The position numbers and the translations under genes were made by a program. Below are positions 1 to 8,267 of a DNA stretch of 34,657 nucleotides, piece by piece (the stretch's first letter is position 1; each line of letters begins with the position of its first letter). Source of the stretch: Meridianimarinicoccus zhengii (GTDB taxonomy: Bacteria > Pseudomonadota > Alphaproteobacteria > Rhodobacterales > Rhodobacteraceae); assembly GCF_003254465.1 (NCBI RefSeq), contig NZ_QDFI01000045.1, positions 1 through 34,657 on the forward strand, given 5' to 3'. Below the pieces are notes generated by a model. That model saw only the letters and a program-made list of their open reading frames with translations, was not told where the DNA came from and ran no database searches.

Positions 1-2
1 GG

Positions 3-755
3 GCCGAAGGCCGCGAGCCCACGGCCTCCGCGCAACCCACGGCCAGCGCGACGGCCCCCGCAGGCGCCGAGCCGCGGCGCCACACGGTGCAGCGCGGCGA
101 GACCGCTTATTCCATCGCGCGGCGCTACAACGTGTCCGCGCGCGCCATCGGCGACTGGAACGGGCTGAACGCCACGCTCGACGTGCGCGAGGGGCAGGTG
201 CTGCTGATCCCCGTGACCACGGGCGATGCGCCGGAACCGGCGCCCGCCGCGCCGGGCACGGGCAGCACCGCGCCCGAACCACCCTCCGCCGCCGCGCCGC
301 AACCCGAAGTGAACCCGCCTTCGGTCGCTGGCGCCGCCGCCGAAGAAGCCGAAAACGCGTCGCCGCCGCCGGAAACGGCGCCGCAGACCGCTGCCTCGGA
401 CACCGCGCAACTGGCCCAGCCCGTGCCGGGCCAGATCATCCGCGGCTATGCACCCGGCCGCAACGAAGGCGTGGATTTCGGCGCCGACGCGGGCGCGCCC
501 GTGCGTGCCGCAGCGGCCGGCACGGTCGCGGCGATCACGCAGGATACCGACCAGATCCAGATCGTCGTGCTGCGCCACGATGGCGGGCTGCTGACCGTCT
601 ATGCCAATGTCGACGACATCATCGTGGAACGCGGTACCACCGTCGCGCGCGGCCAGCGCATTGGCGCCGTGGCCGCAAGCGACAACCCGTTCCTGCATTT
701 CGAGGTGCTCGAAGGGGCAAGCCGCGTGGACCCGGTGCCCTACCTGACCCGCTGA
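3..755 (+). CDS. LysM and LytM (M23-like) envelope protein, 5' partial
   Basis: The frame is open from the window edge, so the start lies upstream. The first GTG at 87 is inside the LysM motif (HTVQRGETAYSIARRYNV) and cannot be the true start. Order seen: Pro/Ala-rich segment, one LysM domain (peptidoglycan binding), a long Ala/Pro/Glu-rich linker, then a C-terminal LytM domain ending LHFEVLEG...VPYL. The metal-site residues look degenerate: NEGVDFG replaces the usual HxGxD, and VYANVDD carries Asn where active M23 enzymes have His. The protein therefore resembles NlpD/DipM-type activators of cell-wall amidases more than an active peptidase (inference from family knowledge). It converges on the DUF815 gene 17 bp away. 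A Rhodobacterales NlpD-like identity is likely, but the exact gene name is uncertain. Confidence 0.85.
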   Translation, partial: AEGREPTASAQPTASATAPAGAEPRRHTVQRGETAYSIARRYNVSARAIGDWNGLNATLDVREGQVLLIPVTTGDAPEPAPAAPGTGSTAPEPPSAAAPQPEVNPPSVAGAAAEEAENASPPPETAPQTAASDTAQLAQPVPGQIIRGYAPGRNEGVDFGADAGAPVRAAAAGTVAAITQDTDQIQIVVLRHDGGLLTVYANVDDIIVERGTTVARGQRIGAVAASDNPFLHFEVLEGASRVDPVPYLTR

Positions 756-771
756 CCGCGCCGCGGCGGGG

Positions 772-1635
772 TCAGCCCAAGGTCATGCCCTTGCGGCCCG
801 CAAGATCGGTCACGTATTGCCACGCGACCCGGCCCGACCGCGCCCCGCGCGTGGCCTGCCATTCGATCGCTTCGGCGCGCAGCGTATCGTCGTCGATGGG
901 CAGCCCGAAGGCATCGCAATAGCCGCGGATCATGTCGAGGTACTCGTCCTGGCTGCACGGGTGGAACCCGAGCCACAGGCCGAACCGGTCGGACAGGGAT
1001 ACCTTTTCCTCGGTCGCCTCCGACGGGCTGATCGCGCTTGATCGTTCGTTCTCGATCATGTCGCGCGGCATCAGGTGGCGGCGGTTCGATGTGGCATAGA
1101 ACACCACGTTGTCGGGCCGTCCCTCGATCCCGCCGTCAAGCACCGCCTTCAGGCTCTTGTAATGCTGGTCGTCGTGGCTGAACGACAGGTCATCGCAAAA
1201 GAGGATGAACCGCAACGGCGCCGCCGCGCGCAGGATCGACAGCAGCCGCGCGACCGTGGGCAGGTCTTCCCGGCTCAGTTCCACGATCTTCAGGTCGAAC
1301 CCTTCGGCGCGCACCGCCGCGTGGACCGCCTTCACGAGCGACGACTTGCCCATCCCCCGCGCGCCCCACAACAGCGCGTTGTTCGCGGGCAGGCCTTGGG
1401 CGAAATTCAGCGTGTTCTGCAACAGGGTGTCGCGCGACCGGTCCACCCCCACCAGCAGCGGCAGGTCCACCCGCGACACCCGCTCCACCGGGTCGAGCCG
1501 GTCGGGCGCCGTGTGCCACACGAACGCCTCTGCCGCCAGCGGCGGGGCTTCGGCGGGGGGCGGGCTGATCCGGTCGAGCGCGTCGGCGATGCGGGCCAGC
1601 GACAACTTGGCCTTTGGAAAGATCTTCGCGCTCAC
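772..1635 (-). CDS. DUF815-family P-loop ATPase
   Basis: 287 aa. Walker A is GARGMGKSS (residues 91-99) and a Walker B-like stretch is LRFILFCDD (about 141-149), as in the AAA+-like DUF815 family of cytoplasmic ATP-binding proteins. The family's function is not established. The start ATG overlaps the tatC stop by 4 bp (ATGA), so the gene is probably translationally coupled to tatC and co-transcribed with tatABC. I see no signal peptide or membrane segment. Length is normal for the family. Calling it a Tat-related factor would rest on position alone. Confidence 0.88.
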   Translation of the reverse strand: MSAKIFPKAKLSLARIADALDRISPPPAEAPPLAAEAFVWHTAPDRLDPVERVSRVDLPLLVGVDRSRDTLLQNTLNFAQGLPANNALLWGARGMGKSSLVKAVHAAVRAEGFDLKIVELSREDLPTVARLLSILRAAAPLRFILFCDDLSFSHDDQHYKSLKAVLDGGIEGRPDNVVFYATSNRRHLMPRDMIENERSSAISPSEATEEKVSLSDRFGLWLGFHPCSQDEYLDMIRGYCDAFGLPIDDDTLRAEAIEWQATRGARSGRVAWQYVTDLAGRKGMTLG

Positions 1636-2537
1636 GTCCCGGCCCCCTTGCCCGCGCCCTCCGGCGTCTCGTCGTCGTCATCCTCCGGATCGTCGACCCA
1701 CAGCCCCTGCGCACGCAATTCCCGCTCGCGCCGCCGTTCGACGCGGGCGACGAGCTGGATCGAAATTTCGTACAGCCCGTAAACGACGGTGAACAGAATG
1801 ATCTGCGTGATCACATCGGGCGGCGTCACAAGCGCCGCCAGCACGAGAATGCCAACCATCGCATACTTGCGCACGCTGCGCAGCCCCGGCGCGGACACGA
1901 GCCCCGCCTTGCCCATTAGCGTCAGCAGCACGGGCAACTGGAAACACAACCCGAAGGCGAAGATGAACTTGAGCGACAGATCGAGGCTTTCGCGCACCGA
2001 GCCCAGGAACACGGTCGTCATCTCACGCGACTCGGGCGGGGTTTCGAACTCCCCCTGCCCAGCGACAAGGTTGGCCAGCGCCGGGATCGCGTCGGAAAAG
2101 CCGATGAAGAAATTCATCGCCAGCGGCGTGACGACGTAATGGGCAAAGGACGCGCCCAGCAGGAACAGCGCAGGCGACGAGATCACGAAGGGCAGGAACG
2201 CGTTCTTCTCGCTCCGGTAAAGCCCCGGCGCGATGAAGCGCCACAACTGGTGCGCGATCACGGGGAAGGCCAGCGCGAAGCCCCCGATGAAGGAGATCCG
2301 CACCAGCACGAAGAACTTTTCCTGCGGCGCGGTGAAGATGAGCCGCGGATCCTCGCCGCGCGCGCGCAGCACGTCGGCGATGGGCTGGGACAGGAAGTTC
2401 AAGATCGGCTCGGCCACGGTGAAACAGATCACCATGCCGACCACGAAGGCCATCACGGACCGGATCAGCCGGGTGCGCAGCTCGGCGAGGTGTTCGATCA
2501 GCGGCGCAGAGCTGTCGTCGATATCGTCGTCATTCAT
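1632..2537 (-). CDS. tatC: Sec-independent (Tat) translocase subunit TatC
   Basis: 301 aa polytopic inner-membrane protein with about six hydrophobic segments. The N-terminus carries the TatC hallmark PLIEHLAELRTRL before the first membrane helix, and the periplasmic region includes the typical GLYRSEKNA segment. With TatB it forms the receptor for twin-arginine signal peptides, and it recruits TatA for translocation of folded proteins. The C-terminal tail after the last helix is long and highly acidic (EDDDDE), longer than in E. coli TatC. It overlaps tatB by 4 bp (2534-2537) and the DUF815 gene by 4 bp. Two probable Tat substrates lie in this window: the TRAP binding protein near 22 kb and the DUF882 protein near 29.7 kb. 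Confidence 0.97.
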   Translation of the reverse strand: MNDDDIDDSSAPLIEHLAELRTRLIRSVMAFVVGMVICFTVAEPILNFLSQPIADVLRARGEDPRLIFTAPQEKFFVLVRISFIGGFALAFPVIAHQLWRFIAPGLYRSEKNAFLPFVISSPALFLLGASFAHYVVTPLAMNFFIGFSDAIPALANLVAGQGEFETPPESREMTTVFLGSVRESLDLSLKFIFAFGLCFQLPVLLTLMGKAGLVSAPGLRSVRKYAMVGILVLAALVTPPDVITQIILFTVVYGLYEISIQLVARVERRRERELRAQGLWVDDPEDDDDETPEGAGKGAGT

Positions 2538-2974
2538 GCGGGTCTGTCATCCGAAGCGGCGGCGGCCGCAGTATCTGCCGCCTTGCCGGCTGCGGCCTCG
2601 GTCTTCCGGGTGTCCGGGGCCTGCGACGCCGCCGGTGCGGGACTGACCGGGGGTGTCGTTGCCGGGCTGTTCGGGGTCGCCTCGCCGCGCGGCAGGTCGT
2701 CCTCCCAGCCTTCGAGACCGTCCGCGGCCTTGTTGATCGCGTCGAGCCCCATCTTGCGGGGGTCCGACAGGTTGCGAAGGTCGCGGCGCATTTCCTTAAC
2801 CCCGGCCTCGTCGGCGGCCTTGTCCATGGCCGACGTGAACTCGCGCGCCATGGCACGGGCGCGACCGGTGAATTCGCCCATGCGGCGGAACATGATCGGC
2901 AGGTCCTTCGGGCCCACGACGATCAGCGCCACGATCCCGATCACCAGAAGCTCGGACCAGCCCAGATCAAACAT
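2534..2974 (-). CDS. tatB: Sec-independent (Tat) translocase subunit TatB
   Basis: 146 aa. It begins MFDLGWSELLVIGIVALIVV with one N-terminal membrane helix, then the GPKDLP hinge and a charged amphipathic helix (RRMGEFTGRARAMAREF). The C-terminal half is an Ala/Pro-rich low-complexity tail, common in alphaproteobacterial TatB. The Glu in WSELL and the GP hinge distinguish TatB from TatA. It sits between tatA (39 bp upstream) and tatC (4-bp overlap). Confidence 0.95.
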   Translation of the reverse strand: MFDLGWSELLVIGIVALIVVGPKDLPIMFRRMGEFTGRARAMAREFTSAMDKAADEAGVKEMRRDLRNLSDPRKMGLDAINKAADGLEGWEDDLPRGEATPNSPATTPPVSPAPAASQAPDTRKTEAAAGKAADTAAAAASDDRPA

Positions 2975-3013
2975 GCCACGCGCCCGCCATTACCGCCCCT
3001 GCCGCCTGCGCGG

Positions 3014-3229
3014 TCAGACCTTGTCCTTTTCCGCTTCCGGTGTCACGTCGCGGGCCGCGGTGTCGGACTTGTCGTCAAGCTCGGCGGACCCGTCCTTGAC
3101 GCCCTTCTTGAACGCCGTGATCCCCTTGCCGACCTCGCCCATCAGCGACGAAATCTTGCCGCGCCCGAACAGGACCAGCACCACGATCGCGATGAGCAGA
3201 AGGCCCGGCAATCCGATATTGTTCAGCAT
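3014..3229 (-). CDS. tatA: Sec-independent (Tat) translocase pore subunit TatA
   Basis: 71 aa, typical TatA size. It has an N-terminal membrane helix ([17 protein letters not shown]), the FG hinge, an amphipathic helix ([20 protein letters not shown]) and an acidic tail. TatA oligomers form the translocation path. It is the first gene of tatABC-DUF815. A GGGAG ribosome binding site lies 7-11 bp upstream of the ATG. The promoter should lie in 3230-3338, but I see no convincing -35/-10 pair there. Confidence 0.96.
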   Translation of the reverse strand: MLNNIGLPGLLLIAIVVLVLFGRGKISSLMGEVGKGITAFKKGVKDGSAELDDKSDTAARDVTPEAEKDKV

Positions 3230-3338
3230 GTCTCAGTCTCCCTGCGGGCGGCGCTCCCCGGCCCGGTCATGATGTTGCACCTGTAAAGAACATAGGGCGC
3301 AAGGCAAAGCCCCAAAACCCGCGCGCAGAAAAATGCTG

Positions 3339-4460
3339 TCACGGTGCCGATACATCGCGCGCCGCGGCAGGGAACACGTGGCAGCGTTCGCGCCGCATCA
3401 TCAGCCAGAACGGCGTGCCGGGTCTCGGCAGGAAGACCTGCGGCACCACCGCCTGAAGCCGCGATCCGTCGAAGGCCATTTCCAGTTCCACAAGGCTCTC
3501 GCGCCCGAGGTATCGCGCCCGCACGACCCGCCCGAGCGCGGGCACGCCATCGGTCGCGGTGGGCAGCGGCCCGGTCCCGCCCCGGTCGAAATCCAGCTTC
3601 AGATGCTGCGGGCGGATGACGATCTCCACCTCCGCCCCGTCCGCGTGGCCGGGGGCAAGAAATTCGCCGAACGCCGTCCGCGTCAGCCCGCCCTGCACCG
3701 TGCCCCGGATCACGTTGATGTCTGAAAAGAACGCCGCCGCAGCCTTGTCCACGGGGCTGTTGTACAGGTTGTAGGGCGCGCCCTGCTGCACGATCCGCCC
3801 GTCGCGCATCAGCGCGATGCGGTCGGCCATGCGCATGGCTTCCTCGGGTTCGTGGGTGACCATCATCACCGCCGTGCCTTCGTCCTTCAGAAGACCGAGT
3901 GTCTCGTCGCGGATACCGTCGCGCAGCCGGTTGTCGAGCCCGCTAAACGGTTCGTCCATCAGCATCACCCGCGGGCGCGGGGCCAGCGCGCGGGCCAGCG
4001 CCACGCGCTGCTGCTCGCCCCCCGACAATTCGTGGGGGTAGCTGTCGATATGGCGCAAAAGGTCCACCCGGTCGAGCAGTTCGCGCACCCTGTCGCGTTT
4101 CGCGGCGCGCGTGCCGGTCAGCCCGAAGGCCACGTTCTGCGCCACCGACAGATGCGGGAACAGCGCGAAATCCTGGAACATCAGCCCGACCGAGCGCGAC
4201 TCGGGCGGAAGGAAGGTCTGCCGGTCGCACACGGTTTCACCGTCGAGCCGGATCGTGCCGGCCTCGGGCCGCTCCACCCCCGCGATCAGCCGCAGCGTCG
4301 TGGACTTGCCGCAGCCGGACGGCCCCAGAAGGCACAGCACCTCCCCCGCGCCGATGGCCAGCGACACGTCCTGCACCACCGGTCGCCCACCGAAGGATCG
4401 CGTCAGACCCTGCGCATCAAGGCGCAGCGCGGGCGGGGTCGGTCTGGCGGTGTCGGGCAT
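3339..4460 (-). CDS. ABC transporter ATP-binding protein, FbpC/PotA-like
   Basis: 373 aa. Walker A is GPSGCGKST (46-54), the Q-loop is FQD at about 95-97, the signature is LSGGE (145-149) followed by QQRVALARAL, Walker B is VMLMDEP (165-171), and the H-switch is at about 203 (THEPEE). A C-terminal TOBE-type regulatory domain follows from about 245. The layout matches importers for ferric iron, spermidine/putrescine or thiamine. The aligned core is closest in appearance to FbpC-type proteins, but the substrate cannot be set from the ATPase alone. No permease or binding protein is adjacent: tRNA-Val lies upstream and the tat operon downstream. Its partners must be encoded elsewhere, or lost. 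Confidence 0.92.
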   Translation of the reverse strand: MPDTARPTPPALRLDAQGLTRSFGGRPVVQDVSLAIGAGEVLCLLGPSGCGKSTTLRLIAGVERPEAGTIRLDGETVCDRQTFLPPESRSVGLMFQDFALFPHLSVAQNVAFGLTGTRAAKRDRVRELLDRVDLLRHIDSYPHELSGGEQQRVALARALAPRPRVMLMDEPFSGLDNRLRDGIRDETLGLLKDEGTAVMMVTHEPEEAMRMADRIALMRDGRIVQQGAPYNLYNSPVDKAAAAFFSDINVIRGTVQGGLTRTAFGEFLAPGHADGAEVEIVIRPQHLKLDFDRGGTGPLPTATDGVPALGRVVRARYLGRESLVELEMAFDGSRLQAVVPQVFLPRPGTPFWLMMRRERCHVFPAAARDVSAP

Positions 4461-4549
4461 TGTCCGGCGGCATCCGATGAAAACGGTCGGGCTTCGCTAG
4501 CACCCGGCGGGAAGGACCGCAAGCCGCGGCCCCTGCCCCGGAAACGACG

Positions 4550-4588
4550 GCGCCGCCCCCGGGTCGGACCCGATCAGGACGGCGGCGC
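4550..4588. other. Hairpin-forming sequence downstream of tRNA-Val
   Basis: Outer arms GCGCCGCC (4550-4557) and GGCGGCGC (4581-4588) are perfectly complementary and enclose an inner CGGGT/ACCCG pair (4560-4572). On the minus strand this lies just past the tRNA-Val 3' end and could help end that transcript. There is no run of T after the stem, so it is not a classical intrinsic terminator. The rest of 4461-4600 shows nothing else. Confidence 0.3.
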
Positions 4589-4600
4589 AACCTGAAAATC

Positions 4601-4675
4601 TGGTGGGTGATAAGAGATTCGAACTCCTGACATCTTCGATGTGAACGAAGCGCTCTACCACTGAGCTAATCACCC
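4601..4675 (-). tRNA. tRNA-Val (anticodon CAC)
   Basis: Cloverleaf read on the minus strand: acceptor GGGTGAT/ATCACCC (7 perfect pairs), D-arm GCTC...GAGC, anticodon arm CTTCG-TTCACAT-CGAAG with anticodon CAC, T-arm AGGAG-TTCGAAT-CTCTT, discriminator A and an encoded CCA. The total is 75 nt. It reads GUG codons. It is flanked by its own promoter and sits between lon and the ABC ATPase gene. Confidence 0.97.
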
Positions 4676-4684
4676 GTGAGCGGT

Positions 4685-4713
4685 GTCCTAGCGCCCCGCG
4701 CCGGGGTCTGCAA
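4685..4713 (-). promoter_or_regulatory. Probable promoter of tRNA-Val
   Basis: On the minus strand, TTGCAG (4713-4708) and TAGGAC (4690-4685) are separated by exactly 17 bp. The -10 box ends 10 bp before the tRNA 5' end. The spacing and distance are ideal for a stable-RNA promoter. It lies beyond the lon terminator, so tRNA-Val should be a separate unit. Confidence 0.55.
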
Positions 4714-4750
4714 GGGGTTTCGTGACCCCGCGACGACGCCCGGCAATGCC

Positions 4751-4777
4751 AGGAAAAGGGGCGCCCGAAGGCGCCCC
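4751..4777 (-). terminator. Intrinsic terminator of lon
   Basis: On the minus strand: GGGGCGCC-TTCG-GGCGCCCC followed by TTTTCCT. This is an 8-bp perfect stem with a stable UUCG tetraloop and a short U-run, 12 bp past the lon stop codon. Confidence 0.85.
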
Positions 4778-4788
4778 GATTTGCCCGG

Positions 4789-7203
4789 TCAGTGCGCGGT
4801 GGCGCCCGGCGTGTCGCCGCCCTTGGCCGCAAGCGCCGCGGCCGCGGCCGCTTCCTCCGCCGCCTCGTCCCATTCGATGGGCTCCGGCTGGCGAACAAGC
4901 GCCTTGGCCAGAACGTCGCGCACATGGGACACCGGGACGATCGTCAGCCCGGCCTTCACGTTGTCCGGGATGTCGCGCAGGTCCTTCTCGTTGTCCTTGG
5001 GGATGAACACCGTGGTGATCCCGCCCCGCAGCGCCGCGAGCAGCTTTTCCTTCAGTCCGCCGATCTGAAGCACGTTGCCGCGCAGCGTCACCTCGCCGGT
5101 CATGGCGATGTCCTTGCGCACCGGAATTTGCGTGAGCACCGACACGATGGACGTCACCATCGCCACGCCCGCACTCGGCCCGTCCTTCGGGGTCGCCCCT
5201 TCGGGCACGTGCACGTGGATGTCGAGCTTGTCGAACTGCGGCGGCTTCACCCCGATCTCGGGAGCGATGGACCGCACGAAGCTCGACGCGGCGTCGATGC
5301 TTTCCTTCATCACGTCGCCCAGCGTGCCGGTCGTCTTCATCCGGCCCTTGCCCGGCAGGCGCAGCGCTTCGATCGACAAGAGGTCCCCGCCGACCTGGGT
5401 CCAGGCGAGCCCCGTCACCACGCCGACCTGGTCTTCCTGCTCGGCCAAGCCGTAGTGATAGCGCGGCACGCCCAGCATATCCTCCAGGTCCGCGACATCG
5501 ACATGCACGTGGTCGGTATCCTTGCGCACGATCCGCGTCACCGCCTTGCGGGCGAGTTTCGCGATCTCGCGTTCAAGGTTCCGCACACCCGCCTCGCGGG
5601 TATAGGTCCGGATGATCGCCGTCAGTGCCGCGTCGCTCAGGGAGAACTCGCCCTTCTTCAGGCCGTGGTTCTTGACCTGCTTGGCGATCAGGTGCTGGCG
5701 CGCGATCTCGGCCTTTTCGTCCTCGGTGTAGCCGGCCAGCGGGATGATCTCCATCCGGTCCAGCAGCGGCCCCGGCATGTTGTAGCTGTTGGCCGTCGTC
5801 AGGAACATCACGTTCGACAGGTCGTATTCCACCTCGAGATAGTGGTCCACGAACGTCCCGTTCTGTTCCGGGTCCAGCACCTCCAGCATCGCCGAGGCCG
5901 GATCGCCACGGAAATCCTGCCCCATCTTGTCGATCTCGTCGAGCAGGATGAGCGGATTGGTGGTCTTGGCCTTCTTCAGCGCCTGGATGATCTTGCCCGG
6001 CATCGACCCGATATAGGTCCGCCGGTGGCCGCGGATCTCGGACTCGTCGCGCACGCCGCCCAGGCTGATGCGGATGAACTCGCGCCCCGTCGCCCGCGCC
6101 ACGGACTTGCCGAGACTGGTCTTGCCCACGCCCGGCGGGCCGACAAGGCACAGGATCGGACCCTTCAGCTTCTTGGACCGCTGCTGCACGGCGAGGTATT
6201 CGACGATCCGCTCCTTGACCTTTTCAAGCCCGTAATGGTCGTCGTCGAGGATCTTCTCGGCCCCGCCCAGATCCTTCTTGACGCGGGACTTCACGCCCCA
6301 CGGGATCGACAGCATCCAGTCGAGATAGTTCCGGACCACCGTCGCCTCGGCGGACATGGGCGACATGTTGCGCAGTTTCTTCAGCTCGCCATCGGCCTTT
6401 TCGCGGGCTTCCTTGCTCAGCTTCGTGGCCTCGATCCGCGCCTCCAGCTCGGCGACCTCGTTCTGGCCGTCATCGCCGTCGCCCAGTTCGCGCTGGATCG
6501 CCTTCATCTGCTCGTTGAGGTAATATTCGCGCTGCGTGCGTTCCATCTGGGACTTCACGCGGGTCTTGATCTGCTTCTCGACCTGCAGAACCGACATCTC
6601 GCCTTGGATCAGGCCATAGACCTTTTCCAGCCGCTCCGCGATCACGAGCGTCTCCAGAAGCTCCTGCTTCTGCGCCACTTCCACGCCCAGATGACCCGCG
6701 ATCAGGTCCACCAGCTTGGCGGGCTCGCGGGTTTCGGACACGGCCGTCATCGCCTCGTCGGGGATGGACTTGCGCACCTTCGCATAGCGTTCGAACTCCG
6801 ACCCGACGGAGCGCACCAGCGCCTCCACCGTGGCCGGGTCGCCCAGCGTCTCTTCCAGCGGCGCGGCCGTCGCCTCGAAGAAATCGGCGTTGTCGATGTA
6901 ATCGGCGATGCGCACACGTTCGCGCCCCTCGACCAGCACCTTCACGGTGCCGTCGGGCAGCTTCAGCAGTTGCAGCACGTTCGCCAGGACGCCCGTGCGA
7001 TAGATGCCCTCGGGCGCGGGATCGTCCACCGCGGCGTCGATCTGCGACGACAGGAGGATCTGCTTGTCCTCCGCCATCACTTCCTCCAGCGCGCGCACCG
7101 ATTTGTCCCGCCCGACGAAAAGCGGCACGATCATGTGGGGAAAGACCACGATGTCGCGCAGCGGCAGGACGGGATAGGACGGCAGTTGTTGGCTTTTCAT
7201 CAT
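4789..7203 (-). CDS. lon: ATP-dependent protease Lon (LonA)
   Basis: 804 aa, close to the 784 aa of E. coli Lon. It has an N-terminal substrate-binding domain ([20 protein letters not shown]), a coiled-coil region, an AAA+ domain with Walker A GPPGVGKT and Walker [10 protein letters not shown], a sensor/lid region, and a C-terminal S16 protease domain. The catalytic Ser is at about residue 677 (PKDGPSAG) and the Lys at about 720 (GGLKEK). Cytoplasmic Lon degrades misfolded and specific regulatory proteins. The C-terminus has an Ala-rich, acidic extension. Two ATGs are adjacent (MMKSQ), preceded by AAGGAA. It is monocistronic, with its own terminator at 4751-4777. Confidence 0.98.
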   Translation of the reverse strand: MMKSQQLPSYPVLPLRDIVVFPHMIVPLFVGRDKSVRALEEVMAEDKQILLSSQIDAAVDDPAPEGIYRTGVLANVLQLLKLPDGTVKVLVEGRERVRIADYIDNADFFEATAAPLEETLGDPATVEALVRSVGSEFERYAKVRKSIPDEAMTAVSETREPAKLVDLIAGHLGVEVAQKQELLETLVIAERLEKVYGLIQGEMSVLQVEKQIKTRVKSQMERTQREYYLNEQMKAIQRELGDGDDGQNEVAELEARIEATKLSKEAREKADGELKKLRNMSPMSAEATVVRNYLDWMLSIPWGVKSRVKKDLGGAEKILDDDHYGLEKVKERIVEYLAVQQRSKKLKGPILCLVGPPGVGKTSLGKSVARATGREFIRISLGGVRDESEIRGHRRTYIGSMPGKIIQALKKAKTTNPLILLDEIDKMGQDFRGDPASAMLEVLDPEQNGTFVDHYLEVEYDLSNVMFLTTANSYNMPGPLLDRMEIIPLAGYTEDEKAEIARQHLIAKQVKNHGLKKGEFSLSDAALTAIIRTYTREAGVRNLEREIAKLARKAVTRIVRKDTDHVHVDVADLEDMLGVPRYHYGLAEQEDQVGVVTGLAWTQVGGDLLSIEALRLPGKGRMKTTGTLGDVMKESIDAASSFVRSIAPEIGVKPPQFDKLDIHVHVPEGATPKDGPSAGVAMVTSIVSVLTQIPVRKDIAMTGEVTLRGNVLQIGGLKEKLLAALRGGITTVFIPKDNEKDLRDIPDNVKAGLTIVPVSHVRDVLAKALVRQPEPIEWDEAAEEAAAAAALAAKGGDTPGATAH

Positions 7204-7265
7204 GTTTCCTTGTGGCAGCAGGCACCGGCCCCATCGTGGCAGCCGCGTGCCTTCCCCGGACAGGC

Positions 7266-7298
7266 CTTATAGGTGGGGACGGTCGCGGTGCCTGTCAA
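7266..7298 (-). promoter_or_regulatory. Weak candidate promoter of lon
   Basis: On the minus strand, TTGACA (7298-7293) is followed 21 bp later by TATAAG (7271-7266), 62 bp before the lon start. Both hexamers are good, but the spacing is longer than the usual 16-18 bp. CCTATA also resembles the -10 of alphaproteobacterial RpoH promoters, yet no correctly spaced CTTG is present. I see nothing else in 7204-7378. Confidence 0.3.
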
Positions 7299-7378
7299 CG
7301 CGCCCGTCTACCCTCGCGGCGACACTGCCAGCAAGGCCCCGGCTGCACAAGCGGATGCCCGTGCCGCGGGGCCGCGCG

Positions 7379-7873
7379 TCACTGCTGCCCGCCGTTGCGC
7401 GCGACGTCGATCGCTTCCTGGAAATCGGCAAGCGGAATGTCCACCGAATAGGGGTCGGGCCGGTTCACCGCGTAGAAGGTGGCGGTCATCTGCGGCTGCA
7501 CGCCCATGTTGGCGACATCGTCGGGGGTCAGTTCCGCGATGATGACGCAGCCGTCCGCCATGCAGGTCGAAAACCGGTAGACCACGTCGCGCGCCCCGAC
7601 CTCAAGACGCACCCCCTGTTCCAGATCCGTGCCCAGCGGCGTGATGAGCGCCATGCGGATCGTGCTGCGATCCTGCGGCACCGCGAAGGTCAGAAGAATC
7701 CGCCGCCCTTCCTCGTCCAGCGGGACAGGCTTGACCACGAGACACCCGCCATCCTCGCACCGGACCTGCCAGTCGTCAGGTCCGATCTCGGCTTGCTCCT
7801 GTGCGACAGCGGGCAATGCGGCGGCCAGCGCGAAGGCGCAGGGCAAAAGCCATCGGGTCAAGCGGTGAGTCAT
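7379..7873 (-). CDS. Invasion-associated locus B (IalB) family secreted protein
   Basis: 164 aa. It has an N-terminal signal peptide (positive TRW, hydrophobic core, cleavage probably after PAVAQ). The mature part shows the IalB pattern: WQVRC near the start, RILLTFAVP, then ...TPLG.DLEQGVRLEV, and a C-terminal half with FSTC and GCV. Four Cys (VRCEDGGC, STCMADGC) suggest two disulfides in the periplasm. IalB was named for Bartonella invasion, but the family is widespread in free-living Rhodobacterales and its molecular role is unknown. The ribosome binding site AAGGAAG lies about 5 bp before the ATG. A paralogue lies at 24489-25046. Confidence 0.85.
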   Translation of the reverse strand: MTHRLTRWLLPCAFALAAALPAVAQEQAEIGPDDWQVRCEDGGCLVVKPVPLDEEGRRILLTFAVPQDRSTIRMALITPLGTDLEQGVRLEVGARDVVYRFSTCMADGCVIIAELTPDDVANMGVQPQMTATFYAVNRPDPYSVDIPLADFQEAIDVARNGGQQ

Positions 7874-7992
7874 CGTGCTTCCTTCTGCGGCGCCGGTCGC
7901 GGCCGGGTTCGGATGTCACGGTTCGCGGATTCGCGCCGGGTTGCAACCCCGTAACGCAACCGGGCCGCCCACCGTAGCGAACCGCGCCCGGA

Positions 7993-8199
7993 TCATCCGC
8001 CGTCATCCCTGAATTCGAGCAGATCGACCGGCTGGCAGTCCAGCGCCCGGCACAGCGTCGCCAGCGTGTCGAACCGCGCAGTCTCGTCCGAACGGTGCGC
8101 GCCGGTGTCCACGGATACCCACGCGCCCAGACCAGCGCTTCCGACAGCGGCGCGTCGCTGCAAGGCAGGGCGGCAAGAGCGCGAAAACGCGTGCCACAA
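7993..8199 (-). pseudogene. Remnant of a small Cro/C1-type HTH regulator
   Basis: The C-terminal part (about 8080 down to the stop at 7993) reads TARFDTLATLCRALDCQ then PVDLLEF. This is the conserved end of about 70-aa Cro/C1-type (HTH_26-like) regulators. The upstream part of the same frame, and of the other two minus frames, shows no recognisable first helices and no ribosome binding site. I read it as a decayed fragment rather than a working gene. The rest of the 7874-8267 gap shows no other gene. An intact but highly diverged regulator is possible. Confidence 0.45.
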
Positions 8200-8267
8200 G
8201 TGCCGTTACGAAGGACGGCCCAGGGACCATGGGCACGCCCGGACCCAGTGCTTCCTGCCCCGGCCCG

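Noticed and set aside
4792-7272. 826-aa open frame antisense to lon
   Set aside because: It is the complement of a fully conserved Lon; the translation is His/Arg/Asp-rich without any domain. This is a common artefact of high-GC coding DNA.
7266-7298. Heat-shock (RpoH) promoter for lon
   Set aside because: A CCTATA -10-like element exists, but no CTTG at the right distance. Kept only as a weak general promoter candidate.
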